NCBI RefSeq assembly: GCF_021739485.1
Contig: NZ_JAJFNK010000013.1
Span: 1 to 64,000 of the forward strand
DNA length: 64,000 nucleotides
Origin: Alicyclobacillus tolerans
GTDB taxonomy: Bacteria; Bacillota; Bacilli; Alicyclobacillales; Alicyclobacillaceae
Direction: 5' to 3'
A program made the position numbers and the translations under genes. Below are positions 17,087 to 25,509 of the stretch, piece by piece. The notes under the pieces are model-generated. The model searched no databases. It saw only the letters and a list, made by a program, of their open reading frames with translations, and was not told the origin of the DNA. Position 1 is the stretch's first letter. Every line of letters begins with the position of its first letter.

Positions 17087-19174
17087 TTGAACGAAAGTTA
17101 TCTAAATGCCTTTATTGAAGAGACTAGGGAACACCTGCAGTCACTCAACGAGCATCTGCTCGCACTCGAGCAATCAGCGCAGGACGAGCAAATTATCAGT
17201 TCCATCTTCCGTTCGGCCCACACGATTAAGGGAATGGCGGCTACTATGGGCTTTGAGCAGATGGCCCATTTGACGCACGAATTGGAAAATGGCTTGGATA
17301 AAGTGCGCCATGGAGAAGTGCAAGTCACTTCGGAGATGATGGATGTCCTGTTTTCAAGCGTCGACCTGTTGGAAGCCCAACTCGCTGGGATTGTGGAGTC
17401 CGGCACAGACCAAGTCGTAGATGTCGGAGAGTGCGTCCAACGGTTGATCGCGGTTGCCGGCGGGGCGGTGGACAACCTGCAGCCCGCACCGGAAGCGGCG
17501 AACCAGAGATTGCTCGAATACACGGATGACCTGCTGGCCGAAGCCAATCACACCGGGCAGTCCGCATTCATCGTGGAAGTCCGATTGGAACCGGACTCGG
17601 CCATGCGCGGAGTACGGGCTTTCATGGTCGTACGGGCGTTGGAACAATTGGGCGATATCGTAAAGTCACAGCCCAGCGGAAAAGACCTCGAAGAGGGGAA
17701 CTTTGAGCAGGATTTTGTGCTGCTCATGGTCACGGATGCCTCTGCGGAAGATGTTCGCGCAGCTGCGCTGAATGTATCGGAAGTCATTGAAGTTCGCGTC
17801 GTTCCCGTGTCGCACGAAGAGGTGATCTCTCCGAAGCCGTCCGGCCCTCTCACGGACCCGGATGGCCATCAAGGAACGGATGCCATACAAGGGGTTCCTC
17901 AGAAAAGCTCTGAGAAGAATCCTGCTTTTACGCCTACGAATTTACATAAAACTCCGTCTCCCACCGGCGCTGCACCGCTGGCCGAAAACGGGGTTACACC
18001 GGGGACCAGTTTGACTGGACTGCAAAAAAACCGGTCGATTCGCGTGGATGTCGAGCGGCTCGATGCATTGATGAACCTGTTCAGTGAATTTGTCATTGAC
18101 AAGACCCGTTTGGAACTGCTTGCAAAACAAATTGACGTCCCGGAACTGAGTGACACGGTTCAGCATTTGTCCCGAGTGGGTACAGATTTGCAAGGAATCG
18201 TCATGAAAATGCGAATGGTGTCGGTAGCCACGGTATTTAACCGGTTTCCGCGGATGGTCCGGGATCTGGCGAAAACCCTCGATAAAAAGGTCGAGTTTGC
18301 CGTCTCTGGTGCAGAAACCGAATTAGACCGGACGCTCGTAGAGGAAATCGCCGATCCTTTGGTGCACATTCTACGCAATGCCCTCGATCACGGCATGGAA
18401 CACCCGCCAGAGCGCGTCCGGGCCGGGAAAGCAGAAACCGGAACCATCCATTTGACCGCGTATCAGGCCGGGAATCACGTGTTCATCGAGGTCCAAGACG
18501 ATGGCCAGGGAATCGACCGCACAAAAGTGCTGACAAAGGCTGCATCAAACGGGCTTATCGACCCCTTGAAAGCGGATAGCATGAGCGATGAACAGGTGTT
18601 TGGCTTGCTGTTCGAGACGGGATTTAGCACAGCAGAGACAGTGACTGACGTATCCGGACGCGGAGTGGGGCTGGATGCAGCCCGGGCCAAGATTCGGGAA
18701 CTCGGCGGTGATATTCTAGTGGAGTCCCGCCTGGGACAAGGGTCGAAGTTTGTTCTTCAGCTTCCTTTAACTCTATCCATTATCGAAGCGATGCTCATTC
18801 GCATTGGTAAAGAGCCGGTTGCCGTACCGCTGAATTCCGTACTGCAGATCGAGCAGATGCTGCCGGAACGGGTCGCTTTTGTACAAGGAAAGCCCACGCT
18901 GGACTTTCGGGGGAGGATTATTCCTCTGCTCGACCTCCGGGCGCGCTTCGCGGTTCCCGGCGACGATACTAAGCCGTCAGGTAAGCTCGTCGCGGTATTC
19001 AACAAAGGAGAAAAGCTGGTCGGCGGCGTCATCGATGAAGTGATTGGACAGCGAGAAATTGTGGTTAAAACCCTTGGGAAACACTTTGGCGAAATCCCGG
19101 GAATTGCCGGCGCCACAATTCTTGGGGACGGGCAAGTGGCTTTAATTCTCGACCCCAATGCACTGTTTAGGTAG
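17087..19174 (+). CDS. cheA: chemotaxis histidine kinase CheA
   Basis: Central kinase of bacterial chemotaxis (695 aa), phosphorylating CheY/CheB in complex with CheW and receptors. Domains in order: Hpt with H45 in SAHTIKGMAATMGF; a P2-like segment (about 155-250); a Pro/Thr-rich linker; dimerisation helix pair (about 315-375, MRMVSVATVFNRFPRMVRDL); HATPase with N-box HILRNALDHGMEH (about 426), G1 DDGQGID (about 470) and G2 GRGVGLD (about 524); CheW-like P5 (about 560-695). All key residues are present. TTG start with AGAGGGTGA upstream. Seventeen nt before cheW. No receptor, cheY or cheB lies nearby. Confidence 0.96.
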   Translation: MNESYLNAFIEETREHLQSLNEHLLALEQSAQDEQIISSIFRSAHTIKGMAATMGFEQMAHLTHELENGLDKVRHGEVQVTSEMMDVLFSSVDLLEAQLAGIVESGTDQVVDVGECVQRLIAVAGGAVDNLQPAPEAANQRLLEYTDDLLAEANHTGQSAFIVEVRLEPDSAMRGVRAFMVVRALEQLGDIVKSQPSGKDLEEGNFEQDFVLLMVTDASAEDVRAAALNVSEVIEVRVVPVSHEEVISPKPSGPLTDPDGHQGTDAIQGVPQKSSEKNPAFTPTNLHKTPSPTGAAPLAENGVTPGTSLTGLQKNRSIRVDVERLDALMNLFSEFVIDKTRLELLAKQIDVPELSDTVQHLSRVGTDLQGIVMKMRMVSVATVFNRFPRMVRDLAKTLDKKVEFAVSGAETELDRTLVEEIADPLVHILRNALDHGMEHPPERVRAGKAETGTIHLTAYQAGNHVFIEVQDDGQGIDRTKVLTKAASNGLIDPLKADSMSDEQVFGLLFETGFSTAETVTDVSGRGVGLDAARAKIRELGGDILVESRLGQGSKFVLQLPLTLSIIEAMLIRIGKEPVAVPLNSVLQIEQMLPERVAFVQGKPTLDFRGRIIPLLDLRARFAVPGDDTKPSGKLVAVFNKGEKLVGGVIDEVIGQREIVVKTLGKHFGEIPGIAGATILGDGQVALILDPNALFR

Positions 19175-19191
19175 TCCAGAGGAGGGAGAAC

Positions 19192-19632
19192 ATGGGCAAG
19201 TTTGTCACGGTCCGGTTAGGCAACGAGCAGTATGGAGTGCCAATTGAAAACGTACAGTCCATCGAAACCATAAAACCCATTACGCGCATACCTGGAACCC
19301 CGGCCTTTGTCAAAGGGGTTATGAATTTGCGAGGCACGGTGCTCGGGGTCGTTGACCTTGGATACTTGTTTGGACTGAAACCGAATGAACTCAACGAGGA
19401 TACGAGAATTGTCATTGTGAATGGCGACGACGATACGGTCGGGTGGTTAGTCGATGCGGCGGATAATGTCGTGGACATCGAGGACAAAGACATCCAGCCG
19501 GCAAGTGAAGATAACGAGTTTTTGCTCGGGTTGGCCAAGCGCAATGACGATGTGCTCGCCATTCTCGACTTGTCTTGCGTATTAAACAACTCGCGAAACC
19601 AAATTCGCAGTGGTTATCCTGTGAGCGTCTAG
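19192..19632 (+). CDS. cheW: chemotaxis coupling protein CheW
   Basis: Adaptor of 146 aa joining CheA to chemoreceptors at the membrane array. It has the SH3-like CheW fold: VRLGNEQYGVPIENVQSIE at the start, ITRIPGTPAFVKGVMNLRG (the typical region around residues 30-50) and VGWLVDAADNVVDIE. AGGAGGGAG precedes the ATG. Co-transcribed with cheA (17-nt gap) and followed by a very stable hairpin, so the two form a complete unit. Confidence 0.96.
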   Translation: MGKFVTVRLGNEQYGVPIENVQSIETIKPITRIPGTPAFVKGVMNLRGTVLGVVDLGYLFGLKPNELNEDTRIVIVNGDDDTVGWLVDAADNVVDIEDKDIQPASEDNEFLLGLAKRNDDVLAILDLSCVLNNSRNQIRSGYPVSV

Positions 19633-19683
19633 CGGGCGTTTATCCGGTCTACATCAGTACTAAGTGTTGGATATCATAGGGAC

Positions 19684-19717
19684 TCAACGCGGAGGCGCAG
19701 CTGCGCCTCCGCGTTGA
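19684..19717. terminator. 34-bp perfect palindrome after cheW
   Basis: The 17 bases from 19684 (TCAACGCGGAGGCGCAG) are followed directly by their exact reverse complement, giving a perfect dyad with no spacer. It probably folds as a hairpin ending cheAW, although there is no U-tract. The rest of 19633-19935 holds no gene. Confidence 0.6.
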
Positions 19718-19935
19718 CCATTAAGCGGCCACGAAAACTCCACGACAGTGATAATCTGCGGCAGAGGTGCGGAACTACCTTGATCAACAGTTGTAAATGG
19801 CATCTATCCGCAATACAATTGTACTGAGAATTCAGATAACACGTCTTTATAACGAACGAGTTACGCTGTTTACGAGGATGAAAAGGATCAGAAACGACCG
19901 CTTTTTACTCGCATACCAAATCGGGGGTGCTGACG

Positions 19936-20349
19936 ATGATGGATGAGACTCTGCATATGATGCGAGGCGTTATGATTGATCAGGCGCTGAAAAGTAGAGA
20001 CCGGGATGCCTTTCAAAACTTAACGGGGCCAGATTGGAAACACTTTTTGATCGCTCCCGACGAGGAAAATGCCAGCGATAAGGGTCCTCTGGAATTTCTG
20101 ATCCAAGACACTCACTTCTGGGAAATACGTTTAATTGAGCGCTGGGTATCCCACCCTTACGTAAATTATCGCTACAGGGACCATATTGACGGATTCTTGT
20201 ATATCGGGGAAATCAGAATTCCAGTCGGTTGGAACGGAGAAATCGAAAGTTCCTTTCGTCCTCGCCCTTGCACTGGTCCTTACCATGAGCCGCCTCAGTG
20301 GTTTCAAGGTCTTATCAACACCGTCAAGTGTCGCCTCGGAGGTTTCTAA
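19936..20349 (+). CDS. hypothetical protein, 137 aa
   Basis: I do not recognise the family. The product is soluble, acidic-to-neutral and rich in Trp/Tyr/His (for example FWEIRLIERWVSHPYVNYRY), without signal peptide or membrane segment. ATG 19936 is preferred over GTG 19927 since GGGGGTG lies 6 nt upstream; a second ATG follows immediately. Monocistronic, bounded by hairpins on both sides. Confidence 0.6.
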   Translation: MMDETLHMMRGVMIDQALKSRDRDAFQNLTGPDWKHFLIAPDEENASDKGPLEFLIQDTHFWEIRLIERWVSHPYVNYRYRDHIDGFLYIGEIRIPVGWNGEIESSFRPRPCTGPYHEPPQWFQGLINTVKCRLGGF

Positions 20350-20384
20350 AGGACTCATTTAGTCTGAGTGGATGTCTTTGAGCT

Positions 20385-20416
20385 AAGGAGCCGCAGATAG
20401 GCACGGGCGGCTCCTT
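20385..20416 (+). terminator. hairpin after the 137-aa gene
   Basis: AAGGAGCCG (20385-20393) pairs with CGGCTCCTT (20408-20416) around a 14-nt loop, 36 nt past the stop. There is no run of T, so its role as terminator is inferred. Confidence 0.5.
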
Positions 20417-20510
20417 GCCGTTGCATATGCGCTCTTTAGGTGGGAACATGGAGAGTGGGTTCAGCCGATTCTTGGGGAGTTGTCCTTGTCCCAACATCGC
20501 AGACTGGGGA

Positions 20511-20651
20511 TTACCTTGGCTCGTGAACGCATCGAATCACAAGCGATCCTTCTTCTACACACAACTCCACGGTATCGTCCGGTTTAATCCCTAACCAATC
20601 TCTGATATCGTCAGGGATCTGGATGGCACCACACTCGTCGACGTAGAGCAC
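20511..20651 (-). CDS. AbrB/MazE/SpoVT-type DNA-binding protein, 46 aa
   Basis: A short swapped-hairpin AbrB-family protein. GTG 20651 follows CGGAGG at 7 nt and the frame ends at TAA 20511. The sequence MLYVDECGAIQIPDDIRDWL and the following GIKPDDTVELCVEEGSLVIR match the family pattern (strand, G-x-hydrophobic-x-hydrophobic-P, helix, GI-x-x-GD-x-hydrophobic, strand). Such proteins bind DNA as dimers, as antitoxins or transition-state regulators. No toxin gene is adjacent: the downstream neighbour is the convergent 137-aa gene. Too short for routine gene finding, but the fit is good. Confidence 0.75.
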   Translation of the reverse strand: MLYVDECGAIQIPDDIRDWLGIKPDDTVELCVEEGSLVIRCVHEPR

Positions 20652-20903
20652 GATATACCTCCGTTCCTTCTTCGTTTCACGATAGGATATGTTTAGATAC
20701 CCTTGTCAGGTGAGAGATGTCAATCTAAAATCGACTCAGAATCGGCTCCTGTCCAACAGAATGGACATTCTTTATCAAAAGAAAATTTAAAAGTAAGTTA
20801 AAATTTAAGGCGGAGTGATTGAGAATCAGGGGTTGTCCACATGGGAGAAAATTGCCGAGTAGGAGAAACTCAGGACAACTAACGGCTGCGGAAAAGGTGT
20901 CAA

Positions 20904-21407
20904 TCAACCAGAGATGAATATACCGGCTTTGTTGTCCTGGTCATTAATCGGCGTATCGATGAAATCGGTGTCGTGGGTATAGTTGATGCTTTGAACCTCC
21001 ACGTTGTGGTGTCCGTAGATTTTCCCGCCTCCGAGATTTTCCTTTTCATGCGAATCCAATCCCGTGATTTTGACATCTCCGGTAAATATGCCTGCGTTCT
21101 GTGTAATGGTCCCCACATGCACGGTGTCGAAGGAAATGCCAGTGACTTGAGGCTGAGGGGATTGATGTTGAACGTACACGTTCGTATCCCTGTCGTCGAT
21201 CGGAGTATCGATAAAGTCTGGGTCGTACACAATGTTTACGGTTCGGTACACGCTGGTGTGTGAACCGAGTGAGCCAAGACCACTATTGGATTTCGAATGG
21301 CTGTTTACACCCAGTACCACGTTCTGCTTGCTCACGTAAACCCCGGAATTTCCAGAAAGTGTATTAACAGCGATGTTAATGCCCGGCATCCTTGTAGCTT
21401 TCGTCAT
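20904..21407 (-). CDS. GerPA/GerPF-like spore protein with two repeats
   Basis: Protein of 167 aa with two copies of a roughly 75-residue unit. Each has a beta-rich start, the motif (D/N)SHxKxNxG (NSHSKSNSG, then DSHEKENLG) and an acidic end (DFIDTPIDDRD, then DFIDTPINDQD). This matches the layout of GerPA/GerPF spore inner-coat proteins needed for germinant passage (there SPKS..K..GSG then DPD.VD). ATG 21407 overlaps the stop of the upstream gene as ATGA, and GGGGA lies 8 nt before it, so the two are translationally coupled. Assignment rests on pattern only; a different exported beta-repeat family is possible. Confidence 0.55.
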   Translation of the reverse strand: MTKATRMPGINIAVNTLSGNSGVYVSKQNVVLGVNSHSKSNSGLGSLGSHTSVYRTVNIVYDPDFIDTPIDDRDTNVYVQHQSPQPQVTGISFDTVHVGTITQNAGIFTGDVKITGLDSHEKENLGGGKIYGHHNVEVQSINYTHDTDFIDTPINDQDNKAGIFISG

Positions 21408-21652
21408 AGATTCGTTCCCCAAACCGGTTTAAAGTCTTGGTCATTAATGACTCCGTCCACAAGTTCTTGGTTGTCGACGGTCATGTTAACGGTCTGCGCT
21501 TCCAGATTGCCAGACCCATAAATGGCTGCATGCCCGCCGTTGCTTTTTACGTGGGAATCCATCCCTGTCATGTTGATGTTGCCTACAAATACTCCACCGT
21601 TTTGTTGAGGAGTGTTTACGTTGACGGACCCAAAAGACACGAAGTAAGGCAT
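21404..21652 (-). CDS. GerPA/GerPF-like spore protein, single repeat
   Basis: 82 aa carrying one copy of the same unit found twice in the next gene: MDSHVKSNGG, then a beta-rich part and ELVDGVINDQDF. I prefer ATG 21652 (product starts MPYFVSFG, like the MP start of GerP proteins) because AAAGGA lies 9 nt upstream; ATG 21661 sits directly on that site. First gene of a two-gene unit preceded by CATACAAT, a mother-cell type -10. Expression during sporulation is inferred from that box and the family resemblance. Confidence 0.55.
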   Translation of the reverse strand: MPYFVSFGSVNVNTPQQNGGVFVGNINMTGMDSHVKSNGGHAAIYGSGNLEAQTVNMTVDNQELVDGVINDQDFKPVWGTNL

Positions 21653-21704
21653 CGACTTCATTCCTTTCCGGAAAGCCGCGGAGTGTGCAACAATTTGTTG
21701 GGAA

Positions 21705-21712
21705 ATTGTATG
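21705..21712 (-). promoter_or_regulatory. candidate sigma-E/sigma-K -10 element
   Basis: Minus-strand CATACAAT matches the sigma-E -10 (CATACANT) and is close to sigma-K, about 45 nt upstream of the GerP-like genes. The -35 region is not a clear match, so this is suggestive only. Confidence 0.4.
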
Positions 21713-21850
21713 CGGGCCGGGGCGTGTCGATTCTGATTATTTTGGTATTGCGCAACATGTGGAGTCGTACTTCTCGATAAAAAAGGAAGTAGGGCAGAAC
21801 CCCTCGAACGAAATAGTTGGCGATTGCGACTCGTTGAAAGCGAATGGGAA

Positions 21851-21888
21851 ATTAGAATCTACAGTTTTAATTAGAATCTACAGTTTTA
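21851..21888. repeat. perfect 19-bp tandem repeat before the quinone reductase gene
   Basis: ATTAGAATCTACAGTTTTA occurs twice, head to tail, ending a few bases before the ribosome binding site GAGGAGGAA of the next gene. It could be an operator pair or a recent duplication. Confidence 0.85.
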
Positions 21889-21904
21889 GAGGAGGAACAA
21901 CTTC

Positions 21905-22888
21905 ATGCGCGCTTTGGTTGTCGAAAAGTTGGCAGACCCGGATGAGGCATTGCGGTGGGTCGATTTACCGGACCCCAAGTTCGAGCCGGGAAAGGTAAAA
22001 ATTCGCGTTCAGAATGCAGCCGTGAACTTCTTTGATATCTTGTTGTGTCAAGGGAAGTACCAAGAGAAACCGCCGTTGCCGTTTACTCCGGGTGGTGAAG
22101 TGGCCGGCATCGTTACAGAGGTTGGTCCTGGAAGTTCTTTGCACGTCGGACAGAAGGTCATGGCGACTCCGCTGCTGCCAAATGGGGGCTTTGCGCAGTG
22201 GGTCGTTGTGCCGGAAGAGGCAGTGTACCCCATTCCCGAACAGATGTCGTTCCAGGAGGCGGCCGCGATGTTCATTACGTATCAAACATCGTATTATGCG
22301 TTGCACCATCGGGCTCACATTCAACCGGGCGAGGTGTTGTTGGTTCACGCTGGAGCCGGTGGGGTGGGGTCCTCGGCCATTCAACTCGGACGTGCTGCAG
22401 GTGCTAAGGTCATCGCGACGGCCGGTGGACCCGAGAAAGTGGAAATTTGCCGCGATCTCGGTGCAGACATCGCGATCGATTACCGGCGCGAAGACTTTGT
22501 GGACGTTGTGAAACGCGAGACAAACGGCAAGGGCGCAGACGTCATCTACGATCCGGTTGGCGGAGACGTGTTTGACAAGTCCCGCAAGTGCATCGCTTTT
22601 GACGGTCGGCTGCTCGTCATTGGGTTTGCGGGAGGCCGCATTGCGGACGCACCCACCAACCATGCCCTTGTGAAAAACTATTCGATTGTGGGCGTTCACT
22701 GGGGATTGTTCCGCAGGAAAGTGCCGGGCGGGTCTAGGCAGATTCACGCAAAGTTGATGGAACTGTACCGAGACGGCCACATTCGACCCTTGATCTATCA
22801 AGAATTTCAGTTGGAGGATGTCCCGCGGGCCCTTCATTTGCTGGGCAGCCGAAACACCTGGGGGAAACTTGTCGTGGCGATACCGTAG
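21905..22888 (+). CDS. NADPH:quinone oxidoreductase-like MDR protein
   Basis: Zinc-free medium-chain dehydrogenase/reductase (327 aa), family of NADPH-dependent quinone or enone reductases. GroES-like N-terminal domain (AAVNFFDILLCQGKY, then LPFTPGGEVAGIVTEVG), Rossmann motif VHAGAGGVGSSAIQL near residue 145, and YDPVGGDVF typical of the QOR branch. No zinc-binding cysteines of classical alcohol dehydrogenases. GAGGAGGAA precedes the ATG. Probably cytosolic detoxification of quinones or enals. A perfect 19-bp tandem repeat abuts its ribosome binding site. Confidence 0.9.
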   Translation: MRALVVEKLADPDEALRWVDLPDPKFEPGKVKIRVQNAAVNFFDILLCQGKYQEKPPLPFTPGGEVAGIVTEVGPGSSLHVGQKVMATPLLPNGGFAQWVVVPEEAVYPIPEQMSFQEAAAMFITYQTSYYALHHRAHIQPGEVLLVHAGAGGVGSSAIQLGRAAGAKVIATAGGPEKVEICRDLGADIAIDYRREDFVDVVKRETNGKGADVIYDPVGGDVFDKSRKCIAFDGRLLVIGFAGGRIADAPTNHALVKNYSIVGVHWGLFRRKVPGGSRQIHAKLMELYRDGHIRPLIYQEFQLEDVPRALHLLGSRNTWGKLVVAIP

Positions 22889-23211
22889 ATGGCATGCATC
22901 TTGCTGTGCGTGAAAACGAGACTACGGGTTGGTTTGGACGCCGGGGCGATGACGTCGTAAATCGGTACAGGGTGTTTACAACGCTGGAACGAGGGGGGGA
23001 TAGAAGGGGAATCGCCCGGCAGCCGTGTGGAGGCAAGAGGTTGTGACCTCAACCCTGTACATGATTTATCCAGTTGCAAATTACAACACTGCACGACAAA
23101 AAACCACACGGGGCGTTGTCACAACCGTCCAGGTCTGTTTCCACCATTTGATTGCGATGCAAAGGAACCTTAAACCGCAGGTATCCTTGGAATTCGCTTG
23201 GAGGCTAAACC
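22889..23211. other. intergenic region with dyad elements before the zinc dehydrogenase
   Basis: No gene seen in this stretch. GGTTGTGAC (23039-23047) and GTCACAACC (23118-23126) are exact inverted partners about 70 nt apart, and the second lies in the near-palindrome GTTGTCACAAC (23115-23125), roughly 90 nt before the next start. This could be a regulator site. Confidence 0.3.
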
Positions 23212-24306
23212 ATGGCAACGATGAAGGGATTAGTGGCATATCCGTCCGGCAGGTTCGACCTGGAAGAAGTAGAGGTACCCGTTCTTGGCGAGAATCGTTA
23301 CGCACCTCACGACGTACTGATCGAAGTGAAGTACTGCGGCATTTGCGGCAGCGACGTCCATAAGTGGAATGAAGACAAAACAGGGGTTCAAACGAGCCCC
23401 AGAAGAGTCGTGGCAGGCCATGAAATCGTCGGTGTTGTCAAAGAAATTGGCAAGGAAGTCACGACGGTTTCACCTGGAGACCGGGTCGTTTGCGAAATCG
23501 TGACCAATTACTGCGGACATTGTGCCGCTTGTCGCGAAGGTCGGTATAACATTTGCAACAATTTGCCTCCCATGGAAGGTCGCGCGCATTACACAACGGG
23601 TGGCGGTTTTGCGCCGTACACGGTTTGGCCCGAATGGCAGCTGCATAAGTTGCCAGATCACATTTCAAGCCGTGAAGCGGCCCTCATGGAACCGACAGCT
23701 GGTTCGGTACACAGCGTTATTTCGCGGATGGGTGTAAAGGCCGGGGAATCCGTGGCGATCCTGGGACCAGGGGCGCGCGGCATTCTGCTGATGCAGGTTT
23801 GCAAAGCCATCGGAGCAGGTCCCATTATCATGACTGGACTCGAGAGAGATGTGCCTTTTCGATTAGAAATGGCCAAGAAAATGGGCGCAGATTATATCAT
23901 TAACGCCGAAAAAGAAGACGTCCGCAGCCGCGTGTTAGAAATCACCAATGGGATTGGCGTGGATGTGGTTCTCGAAAATTCGGGGTCCGTGGAGCCTATT
24001 CAAGAATCTTTGGACATTGTTCGAAAAGGCGGCAAGGTTTTATGGGCCGGCGGTGGAATTCGCGGGGGGATCGTTGCGCCGATCGATACGTACAAAATCA
24101 TCGTGAAAGAGATTGACGTGAAAGGCGAAATCTCCCAAATGCCGTATGACTGGGATACCGCCATTAAGCTGGTTGAAACGGGGAAGGTGAACCTCAAACC
24201 TCTCGTGACCCACGTCGTTTCGCTGGAAGACTGGAGAGAAGGGTTTGAGCTTGCGGCGGGCAGTTCTGAAGCCCTTAGGGTAGCCATTCAAGTCACGAGC
24301 GAGTGA
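23212..24306 (+). CDS. zinc-dependent alcohol/polyol dehydrogenase (MDR)
   Basis: NAD(P)-linked zinc dehydrogenase of 364 aa, closest in pattern to threonine/sorbitol-type enzymes. Catalytic zinc ligands are in YCGICGSDVH and VAGHEIVG; the structural zinc site is complete as CGHCAACREGRYNIC. The cofactor fold shows a slightly unusual loop VAILGPGARGILLMQV, where GxGxxG reads GPGARG. GGAGG lies 9 nt before the ATG. Monocistronic with a clear terminator. Substrate cannot be told from sequence; sugar alcohols or secondary alcohols are likely. Confidence 0.9.
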   Translation: MATMKGLVAYPSGRFDLEEVEVPVLGENRYAPHDVLIEVKYCGICGSDVHKWNEDKTGVQTSPRRVVAGHEIVGVVKEIGKEVTTVSPGDRVVCEIVTNYCGHCAACREGRYNICNNLPPMEGRAHYTTGGGFAPYTVWPEWQLHKLPDHISSREAALMEPTAGSVHSVISRMGVKAGESVAILGPGARGILLMQVCKAIGAGPIIMTGLERDVPFRLEMAKKMGADYIINAEKEDVRSRVLEITNGIGVDVVLENSGSVEPIQESLDIVRKGGKVLWAGGGIRGGIVAPIDTYKIIVKEIDVKGEISQMPYDWDTAIKLVETGKVNLKPLVTHVVSLEDWREGFELAAGSSEALRVAIQVTSE

Positions 24307-24335
24307 AACGGCCACAGTAGGTAAGGAGAACTTTC

Positions 24336-24380
24336 AGAGGCTGCCTCCTTAGTAGTGCCGGCTGGGAGGCAGCCTCTTTA
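24336..24380 (+). terminator. intrinsic terminator after the zinc dehydrogenase
   Basis: AGAGGCTGCCTCC (24336-24348) pairs perfectly with GGAGGCAGCCTCT (24365-24377), then TTTA. Typical strong Rho-independent terminator. Confidence 0.9.
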
Positions 24381-24537
24381 TGCGCTGTCCTCGGTCAGAA
24401 TGAAGGGGACGTGGCTGCATGCAATTCAATTCAACTTACCAGATTTGTCACCCGGTGGTACGATGGATGAAACACTGAGATGAGACGAAATGGATGACTG
24501 TCATGCGTTGACAGGTTCGTATTGTGGAGGAGCGTTC

Positions 24538-25509
24538 ATGAAAGCAATTTTGTACGGAGTTCTCGCATCCCTGTTTTTCTCCGCAAGTTTTGTGTTCAAC
24601 CGATTGATGAGCGACAGTGGAGGCAGCTGGATTTGGAGTGCCTCTTTGCGCTATCTCTTCATGCTTCCGTTGTTGTGGATGATTGTGATGACACGGAAAA
24701 ATTTCCCGGCCTTGATGAAGGAGATGAGCCGCCATCCATGGCAGTGGATGGGGTGGAGTTTTGTTGGATTTGGCCTGTTTTACGCTCCGTTGTGTTTTGC
24801 GGCTGCTTACAGTCCCGCCTGGTTGGTCGCTGGGACGTGGCAGTTTACGATTATTGCGGGTTCTTTGGTCGTCCCGTTGTTTCAGGACACCGCTCACACT
24901 CCAAACGGCGGACGCAAAGTCCGGAGGCGGATTCCGTGGAAGGGAATGGGGATGTCCTTCGTGATCCTGTTGGGAATTGTCGTCATGGAGTGGTCACAGG
25001 CCACGCATGTTTCGGTTCGCGACGCAGTTTTGGGAATTGTCCCCATTGCTGTGGCCTCCTTTGCATACCCACTTGGAAATCGAAAAATGATGGAACTGTG
25101 CGAAGGACGCATAGATGCGGTTCAGAGGACGCTCGGAATGACCATCGGGAGTCTCCCGCTGTGGTTCATCTTATCGATCTATCAGTTTTTGAGGTATGGG
25201 CCGCCGAGTTCAAACCAATTGTTTCAATCCCTGATTGTGGCCGTTTTTTCAGGGGTGGTTGCGACGGTGTTGTTTTTCACAGCAACTGACCTCGCAAAAA
25301 ACAATCTGCATCACCTGGTGGCAGTGGAAGCGACGCAGTCCGGTGAAGTCGTGTTTACGCTTATTGGGGAGTTGCTGTTGATTGCTGGAACCAAAATCTC
25401 AACTTTGGGGCTTGTCGGGCTTGTTCTCGTGGTTCTCGGGATGGTGCTGCATAGTTTGATGTCTTCCGGGCTGGGAAGGAGAGTTCGCGAGCGTTCCACT
25501 GCACCGTAA
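24538..25509 (+). CDS. DMT-superfamily efflux transporter (EmrE-like long form)
   Basis: Ten-helix membrane protein, 323 aa, of the multidrug resistance efflux group within the DMT superfamily. The start MKAILYGVLASLFFSASFVF and the following SGGSWIWSASLRYLFMLP are characteristic of this Bacillota branch. ATG 24538 is chosen since GGAGGAG lies 6-7 nt upstream; the frame is open further back without such a site. Probably exports a small hydrophobic or cationic compound. Stands alone between two terminators. Confidence 0.82.
   Translation: MKAILYGVLASLFFSASFVFNRLMSDSGGSWIWSASLRYLFMLPLLWMIVMTRKNFPALMKEMSRHPWQWMGWSFVGFGLFYAPLCFAAAYSPAWLVAGTWQFTIIAGSLVVPLFQDTAHTPNGGRKVRRRIPWKGMGMSFVILLGIVVMEWSQATHVSVRDAVLGIVPIAVASFAYPLGNRKMMELCEGRIDAVQRTLGMTIGSLPLWFILSIYQFLRYGPPSSNQLFQSLIVAVFSGVVATVLFFTATDLAKNNLHHLVAVEATQSGEVVFTLIGELLLIAGTKISTLGLVGLVLVVLGMVLHSLMSSGLGRRVRERSTAP

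Noticed and set aside
21965-22837. Long minus-strand open frame opposite the quinone reductase gene (290 codons)
   Set aside because: It mirrors a clearly conserved gene and has Arg/His/Ser-rich shadow composition.
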